From NCBI GenBank assembly GCA_937871285.1, contig CALMQS010000125.1:1-36814 (forward strand): a DNA stretch of 36,814 nt, in the 5' to 3' direction. The first letter of the stretch is position 1. Each line of letters begins with the position of its first letter. The notes beneath the pieces are model-generated. The model saw only the letters and a program-made list of their open reading frames with translations, made no database searches and was not told the origin of the DNA. The DNA is from an uncultured Sphingobacteriales bacterium. Lineage in GTDB: Bacteria > Bacteroidota > Bacteroidia > Chitinophagales > Chitinophagaceae. A program made the translations under genes and the position numbers. Below are positions 6,725-15,390 of this stretch, piece by piece.

Positions 6725-7834
6725 ATGTCTTCAAATTGCCTAAAATCCTTATTGGTAGCGGCTTTCAGTGTATATATGCTCTTTTATTGTAATGCATCTT
6801 TTTCGCAAAGTGCAACGAATAACGGGCTTACAGAACAGCACCATAATACGGAGCAAAAAGAACAGGGAGATTTTGATGTTGCAGCCACCATTTTAGACCA
6901 TATACGCGATCATCATAGCTGGCATTTATGGGGGCATACTGCTATACACCTGCCTGTTATTTTAAAAACAGACAAAGGCTTTGAGGCGTTCTCTTCTTCT
7001 AAATTATCAGACGAGCATCACCAGCCGGTAGTGTATAATGGCAACTATCCCTACAAACTAATTGAAGGAAAGATCAAAATAATGAATGCAGACGGCAGTG
7101 TAAATGCGGAGGCTTCCAAAAAAGTTTTTGACATTTCCATTACCAAGAATGTTGTATCCATGTTCATTACTGTTTTCCTGCTCATTATTGTTTTCCTGGG
7201 AGTAGCCAGGGCGTATGCAAAAACAGGTGTTACATCTGCTCCCAAAGGTTTTCAGTCGTTTATTGAGCCTGTAATCATATTCATAAGAGACGAGGTTGGC
7301 AAACCTTACCTGGGACATCATGCCCCACGGTTCATGCCTTTCCTCCTTACCATATTCTTTTTTATATGGATCAATAACCTGCTGGGATTGGTTCCTTTTT
7401 TCCCGGGTGGCGCCAACCTGAGTGGCAATATCGCTTTTACTTTTACGCTTGCGCTGTTCACCTTTGTAATTGTAAATATTAACGGAAAGAAAGATTACTG
7501 GAAACATATTTTCTGGATGCCGGGGCTTCCCACTCCCATGAAAATATTTTTGATGCCCATTGAACTACTGGGTGTTTTTATAAAACCCATTTCGCTAACC
7601 ATCCGGTTGTTTGCCAATATTACAGCCGGGCATATACTGGTACTGAGCTTAGTTTCCCTCATCTTTATCTTTAAAGCTGTGGCGGCATCGGCAATGGCGG
7701 TTCCTTTTACGGTTTTTATAAGTGTTATTGAACTGCTGGTGGGCTTTATCCAGGCTTTTATTTTTGCAATGTTATCGGCTTTGTATATAGGAATGGCAAT
7801 TGAAGAGCATCATGAACAGGATCTGGTATTATAA
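6725..7834 (+). CDS. atpB: F1Fo ATP synthase subunit a
   Basis: A 369-residue subunit a of the membrane Fo rotor-stator channel. The essential arginine is Arg294 in LTIRLFANITAGHIL, with the C-terminal helix VIELLVGFIQAFIFAMLSALYI carrying the Glu/Gln pair opposite the c-ring. As in other Bacteroidota, a long N-terminal extension (about 130 residues) precedes the first core helix: a signal-like segment 1-28 ending SFSQ, then a His/Glu-rich region. E. coli AtpB has only 271 residues. It is the first gene of the atpBEFHA operon; no atpI or atpZ lies upstream, where the divergent LiaF-like gene is found instead. Confidence 0.97.
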   Translation: MSSNCLKSLLVAAFSVYMLFYCNASFSQSATNNGLTEQHHNTEQKEQGDFDVAATILDHIRDHHSWHLWGHTAIHLPVILKTDKGFEAFSSSKLSDEHHQPVVYNGNYPYKLIEGKIKIMNADGSVNAEASKKVFDISITKNVVSMFITVFLLIIVFLGVARAYAKTGVTSAPKGFQSFIEPVIIFIRDEVGKPYLGHHAPRFMPFLLTIFFFIWINNLLGLVPFFPGGANLSGNIAFTFTLALFTFVIVNINGKKDYWKHIFWMPGLPTPMKIFLMPIELLGVFIKPISLTIRLFANITAGHILVLSLVSLIFIFKAVAASAMAVPFTVFISVIELLVGFIQAFIFAMLSALYIGMAIEEHHEQDLVL

Positions 7835-7864
7835 TCGTTTTTATTCACTTTTAAATATTAAAAA

Positions 7865-8077
7865 ATGGTAGTAGGAAGTGTTGCTGCAATAGGTGCAGGT
7901 TTAGCAGCCATCGGTGCAGGTATTGGTATCGGTCAGATCGGTAAGGGCGCCGTTGAAGGTATTGCCCGCCAGCCGGAAGCTGCCAATGAGATCCGTACCA
8001 ACATGATCGTTGCTGCGGCGTTGGTAGAAGCAGTATCCCTGTTTGCAGTGGTTGTTGCCCTGCTTGGCAATGGCTAA
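7865..8077 (+). CDS. atpE: F1Fo ATP synthase subunit c
   Basis: A 70-residue hairpin of two transmembrane helices, one of the shorter subunit c types. The polar loop is ARQPEA (34-39) and the ion-carrying carboxylate is Glu55 in LVEAVSLF. The Gln of sodium-dependent c subunits is not at the equivalent place: counting 13 residues back from the loop Arg gives Ile22, and Glu55 is followed by Ala-Val rather than Ser-Thr. Proton coupling is therefore the likelier reading. It starts 31 nt after atpB. A 10-bp inverted repeat follows the gene and may stabilise its message, since c is needed in many copies per enzyme. Confidence 0.96.
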   Translation: MVVGSVAAIGAGLAAIGAGIGIGQIGKGAVEGIARQPEAANEIRTNMIVAAALVEAVSLFAVVVALLGNG

Positions 8078-8090
8078 ACAAATTTCATCT

Positions 8091-8126
8091 GTACAGACCT
8101 TTAGCACAGGGCGAAGAGGTCTGTAC
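8091..8126 (+). other. Intercistronic stem-loop between atpE and atpF
   Basis: GTACAGACCT (8091-8100) and AGGTCTGTAC (8117-8126) are perfect 10-bp complements around a 16-nt loop, 14 nt after the atpE stop. No T-tract follows, so it is more likely an mRNA-stabilising or partial processing structure than a terminator. Confidence 0.65.
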
Positions 8127-8164
8127 CTTTAACGTAAATTTTATTAAGCATAAAGCATATTACT

Positions 8165-8674
8165 ATGTTATTAGAAATAAACCCGCTGGTGCTTCCCGAT
8201 CCGGGATTAATGATATGGTCTACACTGGCGTTCCTGATCCTCCTGTTTGTGTTAGGCAAATTTGCATGGAAGCCTATTATGAAAGCCATTAGTGAAAGAG
8301 AACAGGGAATTAATGATTCTTTGGCTACCGCCGAAAAAGTAAGAGCGGAAATGGCGCAGCTAAAAAGCGATAACGAAATATTATTAGTGCAGGCCCGTGA
8401 AGAAAGAGCCCAGATATTAAAAGAAGCCAAAGAAATAAAGGACAGGATGATCAATGACGCCAAAGAGCAGGCTAAAGAAGCGGCTGCTAAAATCATGGCA
8501 GATACACAGCAGGCAATTGAAAACCAGAAAATGGCTGCATTAATTGACCTGAAGAACCAGGTGGGCAACATGGTGGTAGAGGTTTCAGAAAAAATATTGC
8601 GCCGCGAATTATCGAATAAGCCGGAACAGGAGAATTATATAAAGCAACTGACCAGCGAAATTAAACTGAATTAG
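8165..8674 (+). CDS. atpF: F1Fo ATP synthase subunit b
   Basis: A 169-residue peripheral-stalk subunit. A single N-terminal transmembrane helix (about 13-33, GLMIWSTLAFLILLFVLGKFAW) is followed by a long charged coiled coil rich in Glu, Lys and Ala (40-145) that reaches up to the delta subunit. The length is normal for the phylum. It is the third gene of the operon, preceded by the stem-loop after atpE and separated from atpH by 74 nt. Confidence 0.95.
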   Translation: MLLEINPLVLPDPGLMIWSTLAFLILLFVLGKFAWKPIMKAISEREQGINDSLATAEKVRAEMAQLKSDNEILLVQAREERAQILKEAKEIKDRMINDAKEQAKEAAAKIMADTQQAIENQKMAALIDLKNQVGNMVVEVSEKILRRELSNKPEQENYIKQLTSEIKLN

Positions 8675-8711
8675 GTTTTGAGTTCAGGAATGAAAAGTGA
8701 TTTAGCAGCTC

Positions 8712-8742
8712 ATTTCAAATCTCAAATTTCAAATTTCAAATC
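8712..8742 (+). repeat. Short AT-rich tandem repeat before atpH
   Basis: The unit ATTTCAAA is repeated about three to four times with small variation in the gap between atpF and atpH. It has the look of a slippage tract and leaves the atpH message start unstructured. A functional role is not visible. Confidence 0.5.
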
Positions 8743-8748
8743 GTTCTA

Positions 8749-9312
8749 ATGCTCCAACCACGTTTAGCCGGAAGATATGCCAAAAGTTTGGTTGATTTAG
8801 CGCAGGAGCGCAATCAACTGGAACAGGTATACGCCGATATGATTTTTTTACAGTCTGTTTGCCGCCAGAGCCGTGAGTTTGTAACGCTCATGCGCAGTCC
8901 TGTAATTAATGCCGACAAAAAAAACAGCATCTTAGATGCTATTACCAAGGATAAAGTGGCGGTGCTTACGGCAGCATTTAATAAATTACTGATACAAAAA
9001 GGCAGAGAAAGCATTTTACCGGAAATCGTAAACGCCTTCATTGATCAGTACAATATCATTAAAGGCATTCATAAAGTTAAATTGGCCACAGCGGAACCTA
9101 TAAGCGAAGCATTGAAGAAAGCAATTGAGCACAAATTAAAAACGGATGCAGCACTTCCAACAATAGAATTGGAAACAGTTGTAAAAGAAGAGCTTATCGG
9201 AGGTTTTGTGCTGGAATTCGATAATAAACTGGTAGACGCCAGCATACTGAGAGATTTAAAAGATATTCAAAAGCAGTTCAGAAGCAACATATATGTAAAG
9301 AATATCAGGTAA
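8749..9312 (+). CDS. atpH: F1Fo ATP synthase subunit delta
   Basis: A 187-residue OSCP/delta subunit linking the b stalk to the top of F1. The N-terminal helical domain starts RLAGRYAKSLVDLAQERNQLEQVYADM. The C-terminal part contains the family signature region (TVVKEELIGGFVLEFDNKLVDASILRDLKDIQKQF, about 144-178), in which GGF and D-S are conserved. It is the fourth gene of the operon, with the atpA start 65 nt downstream. Confidence 0.95.
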   Translation: MLQPRLAGRYAKSLVDLAQERNQLEQVYADMIFLQSVCRQSREFVTLMRSPVINADKKNSILDAITKDKVAVLTAAFNKLLIQKGRESILPEIVNAFIDQYNIIKGIHKVKLATAEPISEALKKAIEHKLKTDAALPTIELETVVKEELIGGFVLEFDNKLVDASILRDLKDIQKQFRSNIYVKNIR

Positions 9313-9377
9313 TACTTCCCAAAACGGGAAAGCCTGTTTTATATAAAATTGATTAATAAAAATATAAACTAAAACAT

Positions 9378-10955
9378 ATGGCAGAAATTAAGCCCGACGA
9401 AATAAGTGCGATACTGCGCCAGCAGCTAAGCAATTTTAATGCAGGCGCCGACCTGGAAGAAGTAGGCACCGTATTACAGGTGGGTGATGGTATTGCCCGT
9501 ATTTATGGCTTAAACAATGTACGCGCCGGTGAGCTGGTTGAATTTGACAATGGCGTTAAAGCGGTGGCTTTAAACCTTGAAGAAGATAATGTGGGCGTGG
9601 TGCTGATGGGTGAATCGTCGGAAATTAAAGAAGGACATAAGGTAAAAAGAACCGGCAGCATTGCTTCGCTGAAAGTAGGCGAAGGACTGGTTGGACGTGT
9701 AATTAATGTGTTGGGTGAACCCATAGATGGCAAAGGCCCCGTTACAGGTGAACTGTTTGAGATGCCATTGGAGCGTAAAGCGCCCGGTGTAATTTACCGT
9801 GAGCCGGTAAAGGAACCCCTGCAAACGGGCATCAAGGCTATTGATGCCATGATTCCTATCGGCCGCGGCCAGCGTGAGCTGATCATCGGAGACCGCCAAA
9901 CAGGTAAAACCGCCATTGCGGTTGATACCATTATCAATCAAAGGGAATTTTACCAGGCAGGTAAGCCCGTGTATTGTATATATGTTGCGTGCGGACAAAA
10001 AGCTTCCACCATTGCCAACGTTATGAAAACGCTGGAAGATAACGGCGCTTTGGAATATACGGTTATCGTTGCAGCTTCCGCTTCCGATCCTGCTCCGCAG
10101 CAATTCTTTGCGCCCTATGCAGGAGCTGCTATTGGCGAGTATTTTCGTGACACCGGCCGCCCGGCGCTGATCGTATACGATGATTTAAGTAAACAGGCAG
10201 TAGCTTACCGCGAGGTATCCCTGTTATTACGTCGTCCCCCCGGCCGCGAAGCATACCCCGGCGATGTGTTTTACCTACACAGCCGCCTGCTGGAACGCGC
10301 AGCAAAAGTGATCAGCGATGATGCGGTAGCCAAAAACATGAATGACGTGCCCGACAGCATCAGGCATCTTATAAAAGGTGGCGGATCATTAACTGCGCTT
10401 CCCATTATTGAAACACAGGCAGGTGATGTATCGGCATATATACCTACTAACGTGATTTCCATTACCGACGGGCAGATATTCCTGGAATCGAACCTCTTTA
10501 ACGCGGGTATCCGCCCTGCCATTAACGTAGGTATTTCGGTTAGCCGTGTGGGTGGTAACGCCCAGATCAAATCTATGAAAAAGGTAGCGGGCACACTTAA
10601 GCTCGACCAGGCCTTATACCGCGAAATGGAGGCATTTTCCAAATTCGGCGGCGACCTGGATGCAGCTACTAAATTAGTGTTAGACAAAGGCGCCCGTAAC
10701 GTGGAAATCCTTAAGCAGCCGCAGTATTCTCCTTTTTCGGTGGAAAAGCAGGTAGCCATTATTTACCTGGGAACACAGGGATTATTAAGAGATGTGCCTG
10801 TAAATAAAGTAAAAGAATTCGAGGAACTATTCCTGATAGAAATGGAAAATAAATTACCGGATGTGCTCAATGAATTCAAAAGAGGTAACCTGCCTGAAGA
10901 AGGCGTTAAGAAAATGACGGAAATAGCAAAGGCGCTTATGTCGAGATACAAGTAA
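9378..10955 (+). CDS. atpA: F1Fo ATP synthase subunit alpha
   Basis: A 525-residue non-catalytic nucleotide-binding subunit of F1. The beta-barrel is residues 1-95. The Walker A loop is GDRQTGKT (171-178), the LIVYDDLSKQA Walker B strand lies near 264-274, and the arginine finger is Arg390 in SVSRVGG. Compared with the E. coli protein there are roughly a dozen extra residues near 310-337 (SDDAVAKNMNDVPDSIRHLI), which I remember as typical of Bacteroidota. It is the last gene of this operon: a strong terminator follows 21 nt after its stop and no atpG is present. Confidence 0.98.
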   Translation: MAEIKPDEISAILRQQLSNFNAGADLEEVGTVLQVGDGIARIYGLNNVRAGELVEFDNGVKAVALNLEEDNVGVVLMGESSEIKEGHKVKRTGSIASLKVGEGLVGRVINVLGEPIDGKGPVTGELFEMPLERKAPGVIYREPVKEPLQTGIKAIDAMIPIGRGQRELIIGDRQTGKTAIAVDTIINQREFYQAGKPVYCIYVACGQKASTIANVMKTLEDNGALEYTVIVAASASDPAPQQFFAPYAGAAIGEYFRDTGRPALIVYDDLSKQAVAYREVSLLLRRPPGREAYPGDVFYLHSRLLERAAKVISDDAVAKNMNDVPDSIRHLIKGGGSLTALPIIETQAGDVSAYIPTNVISITDGQIFLESNLFNAGIRPAINVGISVSRVGGNAQIKSMKKVAGTLKLDQALYREMEAFSKFGGDLDAATKLVLDKGARNVEILKQPQYSPFSVEKQVAIIYLGTQGLLRDVPVNKVKEFEELFLIEMENKLPDVLNEFKRGNLPEEGVKKMTEIAKALMSRYK

Positions 10956-10976
10956 GCCATCCTATTCATTTGTATA

Positions 10977-11017
10977 CAAACTGCCCCGGTAAATTTTGCC
11001 GGGGCAGTTTGCGTTTT
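10977..11017 (+). terminator. Strong terminator after atpA
   Basis: CAAACTGCCCCGG (10977-10989) and CCGGGGCAGTTTG (10999-11011) are perfect 13-bp complements around a 9-nt loop, followed by CGTTTT. It closes the atp operon before any atpG. Confidence 0.85.
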
Positions 11018-11104
11018 AACAGAAGTTCAATACCTCATCTTCATATACTTTCAGCCGGGTTTAATACGTTATAGCGTAGCGAAAATAAGTGTATCCCATT
11101 ATTT

Positions 11105-11164
11105 GGTTGACATATGATAATCAGAAAAGTTTTGGTCGAAGAAAAATGCAGATGCATCGAATAG
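11105..11164 (+). repeat. Structured element, copy B (hairpin plus CGAA boxes at 21-bp period)
   Basis: The second copy of the element at 183-286. A stem with G-U pairs (TGGTTG against TAATCA) encloses ACATATGA. TCGAAGAAAA (11136-11145) and TCGAATAG (11157-11164) put CGAA at 11137 and 11158, exactly 21 bp apart. The stem sequence differs from copy A while pairing is retained. It lies upstream of the promoter of the T9SS-secreted protein. Confidence 0.45.
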
Positions 11165-11189
11165 TAAAAAAATAAGCGGTTACACGTAG

Positions 11190-11197
11190 TAGCTTTG
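11190..11197 (+). promoter_or_regulatory. Promoter of the T9SS-secreted protein, -7 element TAGCTTTG
   Basis: TAGCTTTG matches TAnnTTTG and lies 34 nt before the chosen start. The -33 region is not distinctive. Copy B of the structured repeat ends 25 nt upstream. Confidence 0.45.
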
Positions 11198-11231
11198 TTT
11201 CAGAAAGCGCATTTTCAGACAATCCAACCTT

Positions 11232-14200
11232 ATGAAAGCCATAAACCCTGGCAATATGAAAATACATTTCTACCCTTCACGAAAATTATGGCGATACAAT
11301 ATTCTGATAGTATTCACCATGTTTATTTATACTACAGCCTACGCACAGCCGCCGGCAGATTCGGCTACTCATTCATTTCCCGTAAGCGTTGGAAGACCCT
11401 GCGGAGGTAATACCAGTACCCATTCAGCCCATGTTTTTAAGTATAACAGCATTACTAAAACATTAAGTGATATTCAGGATTGTAAACCAAACCTGGCCAG
11501 CCCCGGGTTCAGCATTTCTTCTGCAGGCATTTCCTATAACCCGGCCGACCACATGTTGTATTATTATAGATATACAGGTGGAAACACACATGTATGGCGT
11601 TGGACACCAGGTGATGTGTGCCCTCCTCTAACAGCAAAATATGATACTTATCCTGGTGCTATTCTGGGATTCGCATTTGACCCTGACGGGTTATGTTATC
11701 AGCTTATATTTAGCGGATCTTCATCCCCCTCTTATAATATAGCATTAAGAACCGTTGATTTTTCAACGGGAACCTTTGGGCCTGCCGTACCCATTACACG
11801 CCCCGCGGGGTTTAATATTACCTCTCAAAACGGAGATATAACCCTTACGCCTGATGGAAAGATGCTTATGGTGTGGGATAAAAAATATTTTGCGGTAAAT
11901 TACCAGGATTATGGTACTGCCCCATCTCTTGTAGCTACACCTATCGCTACTTTGAGCGGTAGCCATATAGTTGGACTTTCTTTTTCAGAGGGAAGATTAA
12001 TTGCCGCTGATGCTGGTAATCAATACTGGGATTTAGACCTGCTTACCGGTGCAAAAACAGCTATTACACAGGCGCCTTGTTATCAGAGTAACGATATGAC
12101 CGAAATTATTTCCGGTATTGGAGTCGCTAAAAAGCTGTCGTCGGCAACCCCAACAGGTGTACCAGGTCAATACGATCTGAGCTATGACATATTTGTAAAG
12201 AACTATGGTGGTTGGGATATAAACGATGTACAGGTCATTGAATTGCTGAGGGGTAATGGAATCATAACACCTTTTACCGGTTCAAATAACCCAACCAATG
12301 TTACTGCTACGCTTATTGACAACCCGGCAGGAGTAGCGCTTAACCCGTCATATAATGGTTTCAGTAACGCTAATCTCCTGGCACCCGGACAGATTTTACG
12401 TAATGCCCCTGTAGCAAATAACCATTTTACTATAAGAGTATCGTTTAGAGTAAGCAATATCGTTATAGGCAAGGTATATAATAATAATGCAAAAGTAACA
12501 GGTAGAGGGTATGCAGGCTTAGCCCTGGCCGATATCTCCACGGACGGTGATAACCCCGATTTGAACAACAATGCTAAACCAAATGACCCTGGTGAAAATC
12601 AGCCAACCCCATTTGTTATTTTAACCGCTGCCGAAATGCCGCCCTGCGAAGCTTTAAATAAAATAATATATAAACAGGAGTTCGGAACCGGCAACAATAT
12701 AGTAACACCTATACCCGTAGCAACCGGAACAGCGGGAACAGCAGCTACCGATTACACAGGAAATACCGTCCAGCCATTAGGTATAGAGGAATATGCTATT
12801 ACCAATAACGCTAATAAAGGTAATACTGCACGCTGGATCAGCCGTACGGATCATACCGGCAACTCAAACGGAAGAATGATGGTAGTGAACGCCGACGTAA
12901 AATCCAATAAAATTTACAGCGATAGAATAAATGTTACATGCGGCAATCTTAAATATTCACTATTCGCCTTTGTGTCAAATATTTCTAATTCGACCTATGA
13001 GAATTTTTGTGATGGTTTTGGCGGGATAGTGAAACCCAAACTTACATTTACCGTAAAGGATGCAGTTTCAGGTCTTATTATTACCAATCTTACCACACCA
13101 GAGATAACAAGTGCCGACTGGACGCAATATGGTATGAAATTCGTAATGCCCGCAATGGTCAATGCACAACCTATTAACCAGATCATTATTGAAATTACCA
13201 ACAATGCGCCAGGTGGTTGCGGTAACGACCTGGCAATAGATGATATACAATTTGGCTTATGCGACCCAACACCTACCGTATCGGTTAATAATACTGCCGG
13301 TTGTACCAACGGTGTAACTACATTCAGCGCAGCGCTAAGCGATCCGACAGTGATTTCCGGACCGCTGGAATACCAGTGGCAGAGAAGTGATAATGGAACC
13401 AGCGGCTGGGCGGATATTTCGGGAGCAAACAGTGTTGATTACACGATCAGCCCCTTGCAACCTTCCGATATTGGTAAATACTACCGTGTAATTGTGGCGG
13501 CTGCGGGTAATATTAATAATGCCACTTGCCGGTATACATCTAATAGCTTCCAGCTTACTGCTAAAACATCGTCTACCGCGCCAACAGGCATTGATGCATC
13601 ACCTGCACAGACTACCTGCCCGGGGAATGCCGTAAATCTTACGGTACAGGGTGGATCACTGGGTACCAACGCGGTATGGAGATGGTACAGGAACAGTTGT
13701 GGCGACACGCTTATCGGCACCGGTAATATGATCTCTGTGCTGCCCACAGAAACCACAACCTATTATGTAAGGGCGGAAGGCGACTGTAATACTACCGCAT
13801 GCGCTCAGGTAACCATAAACCTTATACCATGTGTTATTCTGCCCGTTGATTTCCTTCAGTTTAGTGCTGTACAACGTGCTCATGCAATTGACCTGGACTG
13901 GAGGATTATTACATCAGAACAAATCAGTCATTTTGAAGTAGAACGCTCGGAAGACGGAAGCCATTTTAAAAAGATCGGCACCGTATCAGCAGGTTCCGTT
14001 CCTAAAAATGCAGCAGTAAAATTCAGCTACCAGGATGCAGACAATGATATTAGCAGTAATATTATTTATTACCGTATTAAAGTCATAAGCAAAGACGGGG
14101 TAAGTAAATACAGTAACATCCTTACGGTACGTACTTCCTCAGTAAACAATGGAAAATTAAAGATCAGCCCTAACCCGGCTTCTTCCTCCGTAAATATCAG

Positions 14201-14405
14201 CTTTTATTCTGCCCTACGGGGAGCAATGGAGCTGCAGCTATTAGATATGACCGGGAAAATAGTATTGCGTGAACAGCGGGTAGTAGAATCTGGTCAGAAC
14301 AGCATTACACTTAACCAGTTAGCCAGGCTGAGTGAAGGAATATACACTATCCTTGTTCGCACAGGCGACCGGTGGGAAAGAGAGCGGATTGTAATTAAAC
14401 GATAG
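11232..14405 (+). CDS. Large type IX-secreted multidomain surface protein
   Basis: A 1057-residue exported protein. The signal peptide lies within residues 1-39 (hydrophobic ILIVFTMFIYTTAYAQ); ATG 11256 is an alternative start. About 40-300 looks like a beta-propeller (repeated blades with GISYNP, GFAFDPDG, DITLTPDG), close to DUF6923. It is followed by a DUF11-like repeat domain (310-470), a jelly-roll-like region ending IDDIQFGLC (480-680), two Ig-like domains (685-860; YQWQRSDNG, WRWYRNSCG), an FN3-like domain (ISHFEVERSEDGSHFKKIGTV, 870-960) and the type A T9SS sorting domain (975-1057; LKISPNPAS to GIYTILVR). It should be secreted through the outer membrane and anchored to the surface. 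No enzyme motif is seen, so adhesion or scaffolding is likeliest. Confidence 0.85.
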   Translation: MKAINPGNMKIHFYPSRKLWRYNILIVFTMFIYTTAYAQPPADSATHSFPVSVGRPCGGNTSTHSAHVFKYNSITKTLSDIQDCKPNLASPGFSISSAGISYNPADHMLYYYRYTGGNTHVWRWTPGDVCPPLTAKYDTYPGAILGFAFDPDGLCYQLIFSGSSSPSYNIALRTVDFSTGTFGPAVPITRPAGFNITSQNGDITLTPDGKMLMVWDKKYFAVNYQDYGTAPSLVATPIATLSGSHIVGLSFSEGRLIAADAGNQYWDLDLLTGAKTAITQAPCYQSNDMTEIISGIGVAKKLSSATPTGVPGQYDLSYDIFVKNYGGWDINDVQVIELLRGNGIITPFTGSNNPTNVTATLIDNPAGVALNPSYNGFSNANLLAPGQILRNAPVANNHFTIRVSFRVSNIVIGKVYNNNAKVTGRGYAGLALADISTDGDNPDLNNNAKPNDPGENQPTPFVILTAAEMPPCEALNKIIYKQEFGTGNNIVTPIPVATGTAGTAATDYTGNTVQPLGIEEYAITNNANKGNTARWISRTDHTGNSNGRMMVVNADVKSNKIYSDRINVTCGNLKYSLFAFVSNISNSTYENFCDGFGGIVKPKLTFTVKDAVSGLIITNLTTPEITSADWTQYGMKFVMPAMVNAQPINQIIIEITNNAPGGCGNDLAIDDIQFGLCDPTPTVSVNNTAGCTNGVTTFSAALSDPTVISGPLEYQWQRSDNGTSGWADISGANSVDYTISPLQPSDIGKYYRVIVAAAGNINNATCRYTSNSFQLTAKTSSTAPTGIDASPAQTTCPGNAVNLTVQGGSLGTNAVWRWYRNSCGDTLIGTGNMISVLPTETTTYYVRAEGDCNTTACAQVTINLIPCVILPVDFLQFSAVQRAHAIDLDWRIITSEQISHFEVERSEDGSHFKKIGTVSAGSVPKNAAVKFSYQDADNDISSNIIYYRIKVISKDGVSKYSNILTVRTSSVNNGKLKISPNPASSSVNISFYSALRGAMELQLLDMTGKIVLREQRVVESGQNSITLNQLARLSEGIYTILVRTGDRWERERIVIKR

Positions 14406-14429
14406 GTCTAAAACAAGTGCATTATAATT

Positions 14430-14460
14430 ATATCCTCTCTTAACAGGGAGGATATTTTTT
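14430..14460 (+). terminator. Terminator after the T9SS-secreted protein
   Basis: TATCCTCTCT (14431-14440) pairs with AGGGAGGATA (14445-14454, one G-U pair) around TAAC and is followed by a run of T. Confidence 0.8.
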
Positions 14461-14507
14461 TGAGTATATGAAACGCCACATCAAATACCTGTGTGTATTT
14501 TCATTAC

Positions 14508-14515
14508 TATCTTCG
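14508..14515 (+). promoter_or_regulatory. Likely pyrF promoter, TATCTTCG
   Basis: TATCTTCG differs from TAnnTTTG at one position and ends 4 nt before the ATG at 14520. If used, the transcript would be leaderless or nearly so. This position also argues against the upstream start at 14493. Confidence 0.35.
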
Positions 14516-14519
14516 CAGC

Positions 14520-15323
14520 ATGACAAGAAAAGAGCTTATAGAACAAATTCATTCAAAAAAATCCTACCTGTGTGTAGGGTTGGATACGGACATTACTAAA
14601 ATACCCCGGCATCTTTTATCGCTACCCGACCCGGCTTTTGAATTCAATAAGCAGATCATCGATGCTACCCGGGATCATTGCGTAAGCTATAAAATAAATA
14701 CCGCCTTTTACGAAAGTCAGGGCACTAAGGGATGGGCAACAATGGAAAAAACAGTGAATTATATTCCCGCCACCCATTTTACCATCGCCGACGCCAAACG
14801 GGGAGATATTGGCAATACATCTGCTCAATATGCCAAAGCTTTTTTTGAGGTTTTAAATTTCGACGCCATTACTGTAGCGCCTTATATGGGTGAAGATAGC
14901 ATACGCCCTTTTCTGGAATACAAAAACAAATGGACCATTGTATTAGGACTTACCTCCAACCCCGGAGCCAAAGACTTTGAATTGCAGCAAACCGGCACAG
15001 AAAGATTATACGAAAAAGTGTTGCGAACAGTGACCGGCTGGGGCTCAGCAGAAAATCTGATGTTTGTAATTGGCGCCACACAGGCTGATGTATTCACTAA
15101 TGTCCGCAATATGCTCCCCGATCACTTTTTCCTGGTACCCGGCGTGGGATTCCAGGGAGGCAGCCTGAAAGACATTTCGGGGAAAGCGATGAATAACGAT
15201 TGCGGCATATTGATAAACGTTTCGCGGGCCATTATTTTTGCCGGTGAAAAAGAAGACTTTGCCATAGAAGCAAAGGCAATAGCAAAACAATATCAAAAGG
15301 AGATGGGTGCCTATATAAAATAA
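14520..15323 (+). CDS. pyrF: Orotidine 5'-phosphate decarboxylase
   Basis: A 267-residue enzyme that decarboxylates OMP to UMP, the last step of de novo pyrimidine synthesis. The signature DAKRGDIGNTS gives catalytic Asp91, Lys93 and Asp96. YLCVGLDTD (16-24) opens the barrel and VPGVGFQGG near the C-terminus is the phosphate-binding loop. The length and the early KINTAFYESQG segment fit subfamily 2 (TIGR02127), the long form, rather than the 230-residue E. coli type. I chose ATG 14520 because the family begins here and the promoter-like TATCTTCG lies just upstream. It stands alone and converges on the lysine-rich gene, whose terminator begins at its stop codon. Confidence 0.95.
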   Translation: MTRKELIEQIHSKKSYLCVGLDTDITKIPRHLLSLPDPAFEFNKQIIDATRDHCVSYKINTAFYESQGTKGWATMEKTVNYIPATHFTIADAKRGDIGNTSAQYAKAFFEVLNFDAITVAPYMGEDSIRPFLEYKNKWTIVLGLTSNPGAKDFELQQTGTERLYEKVLRTVTGWGSAENLMFVIGATQADVFTNVRNMLPDHFFLVPGVGFQGGSLKDISGKAMNNDCGILINVSRAIIFAGEKEDFAIEAKAIAKQYQKEMGAYIK

Positions 15324-15352
15324 AAAAAGCGCAACTAGCTCTTAGCTGCGCT
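15322..15352 (-). terminator. Terminator of the histone-H1-like gene
   Basis: AGCGCA (15328-15333) pairs with TGCGCT (15347-15352), with CTA/TAG inside. On the minus strand the stem is followed by seven T (A-run at 15322-15328), which overlaps the pyrF stop codon. Confidence 0.75.
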
Positions 15353-15390
15353 GTATAAATATTGTTCCTTTATTTTATCCGGAAAGAATA

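Noticed and set aside
7865..8077. Sodium-type subunit c
   Set aside because: The glutamine of sodium-binding c subunits is not at the equivalent helix position and Ser-Thr does not follow Glu55, so proton coupling is the better reading.
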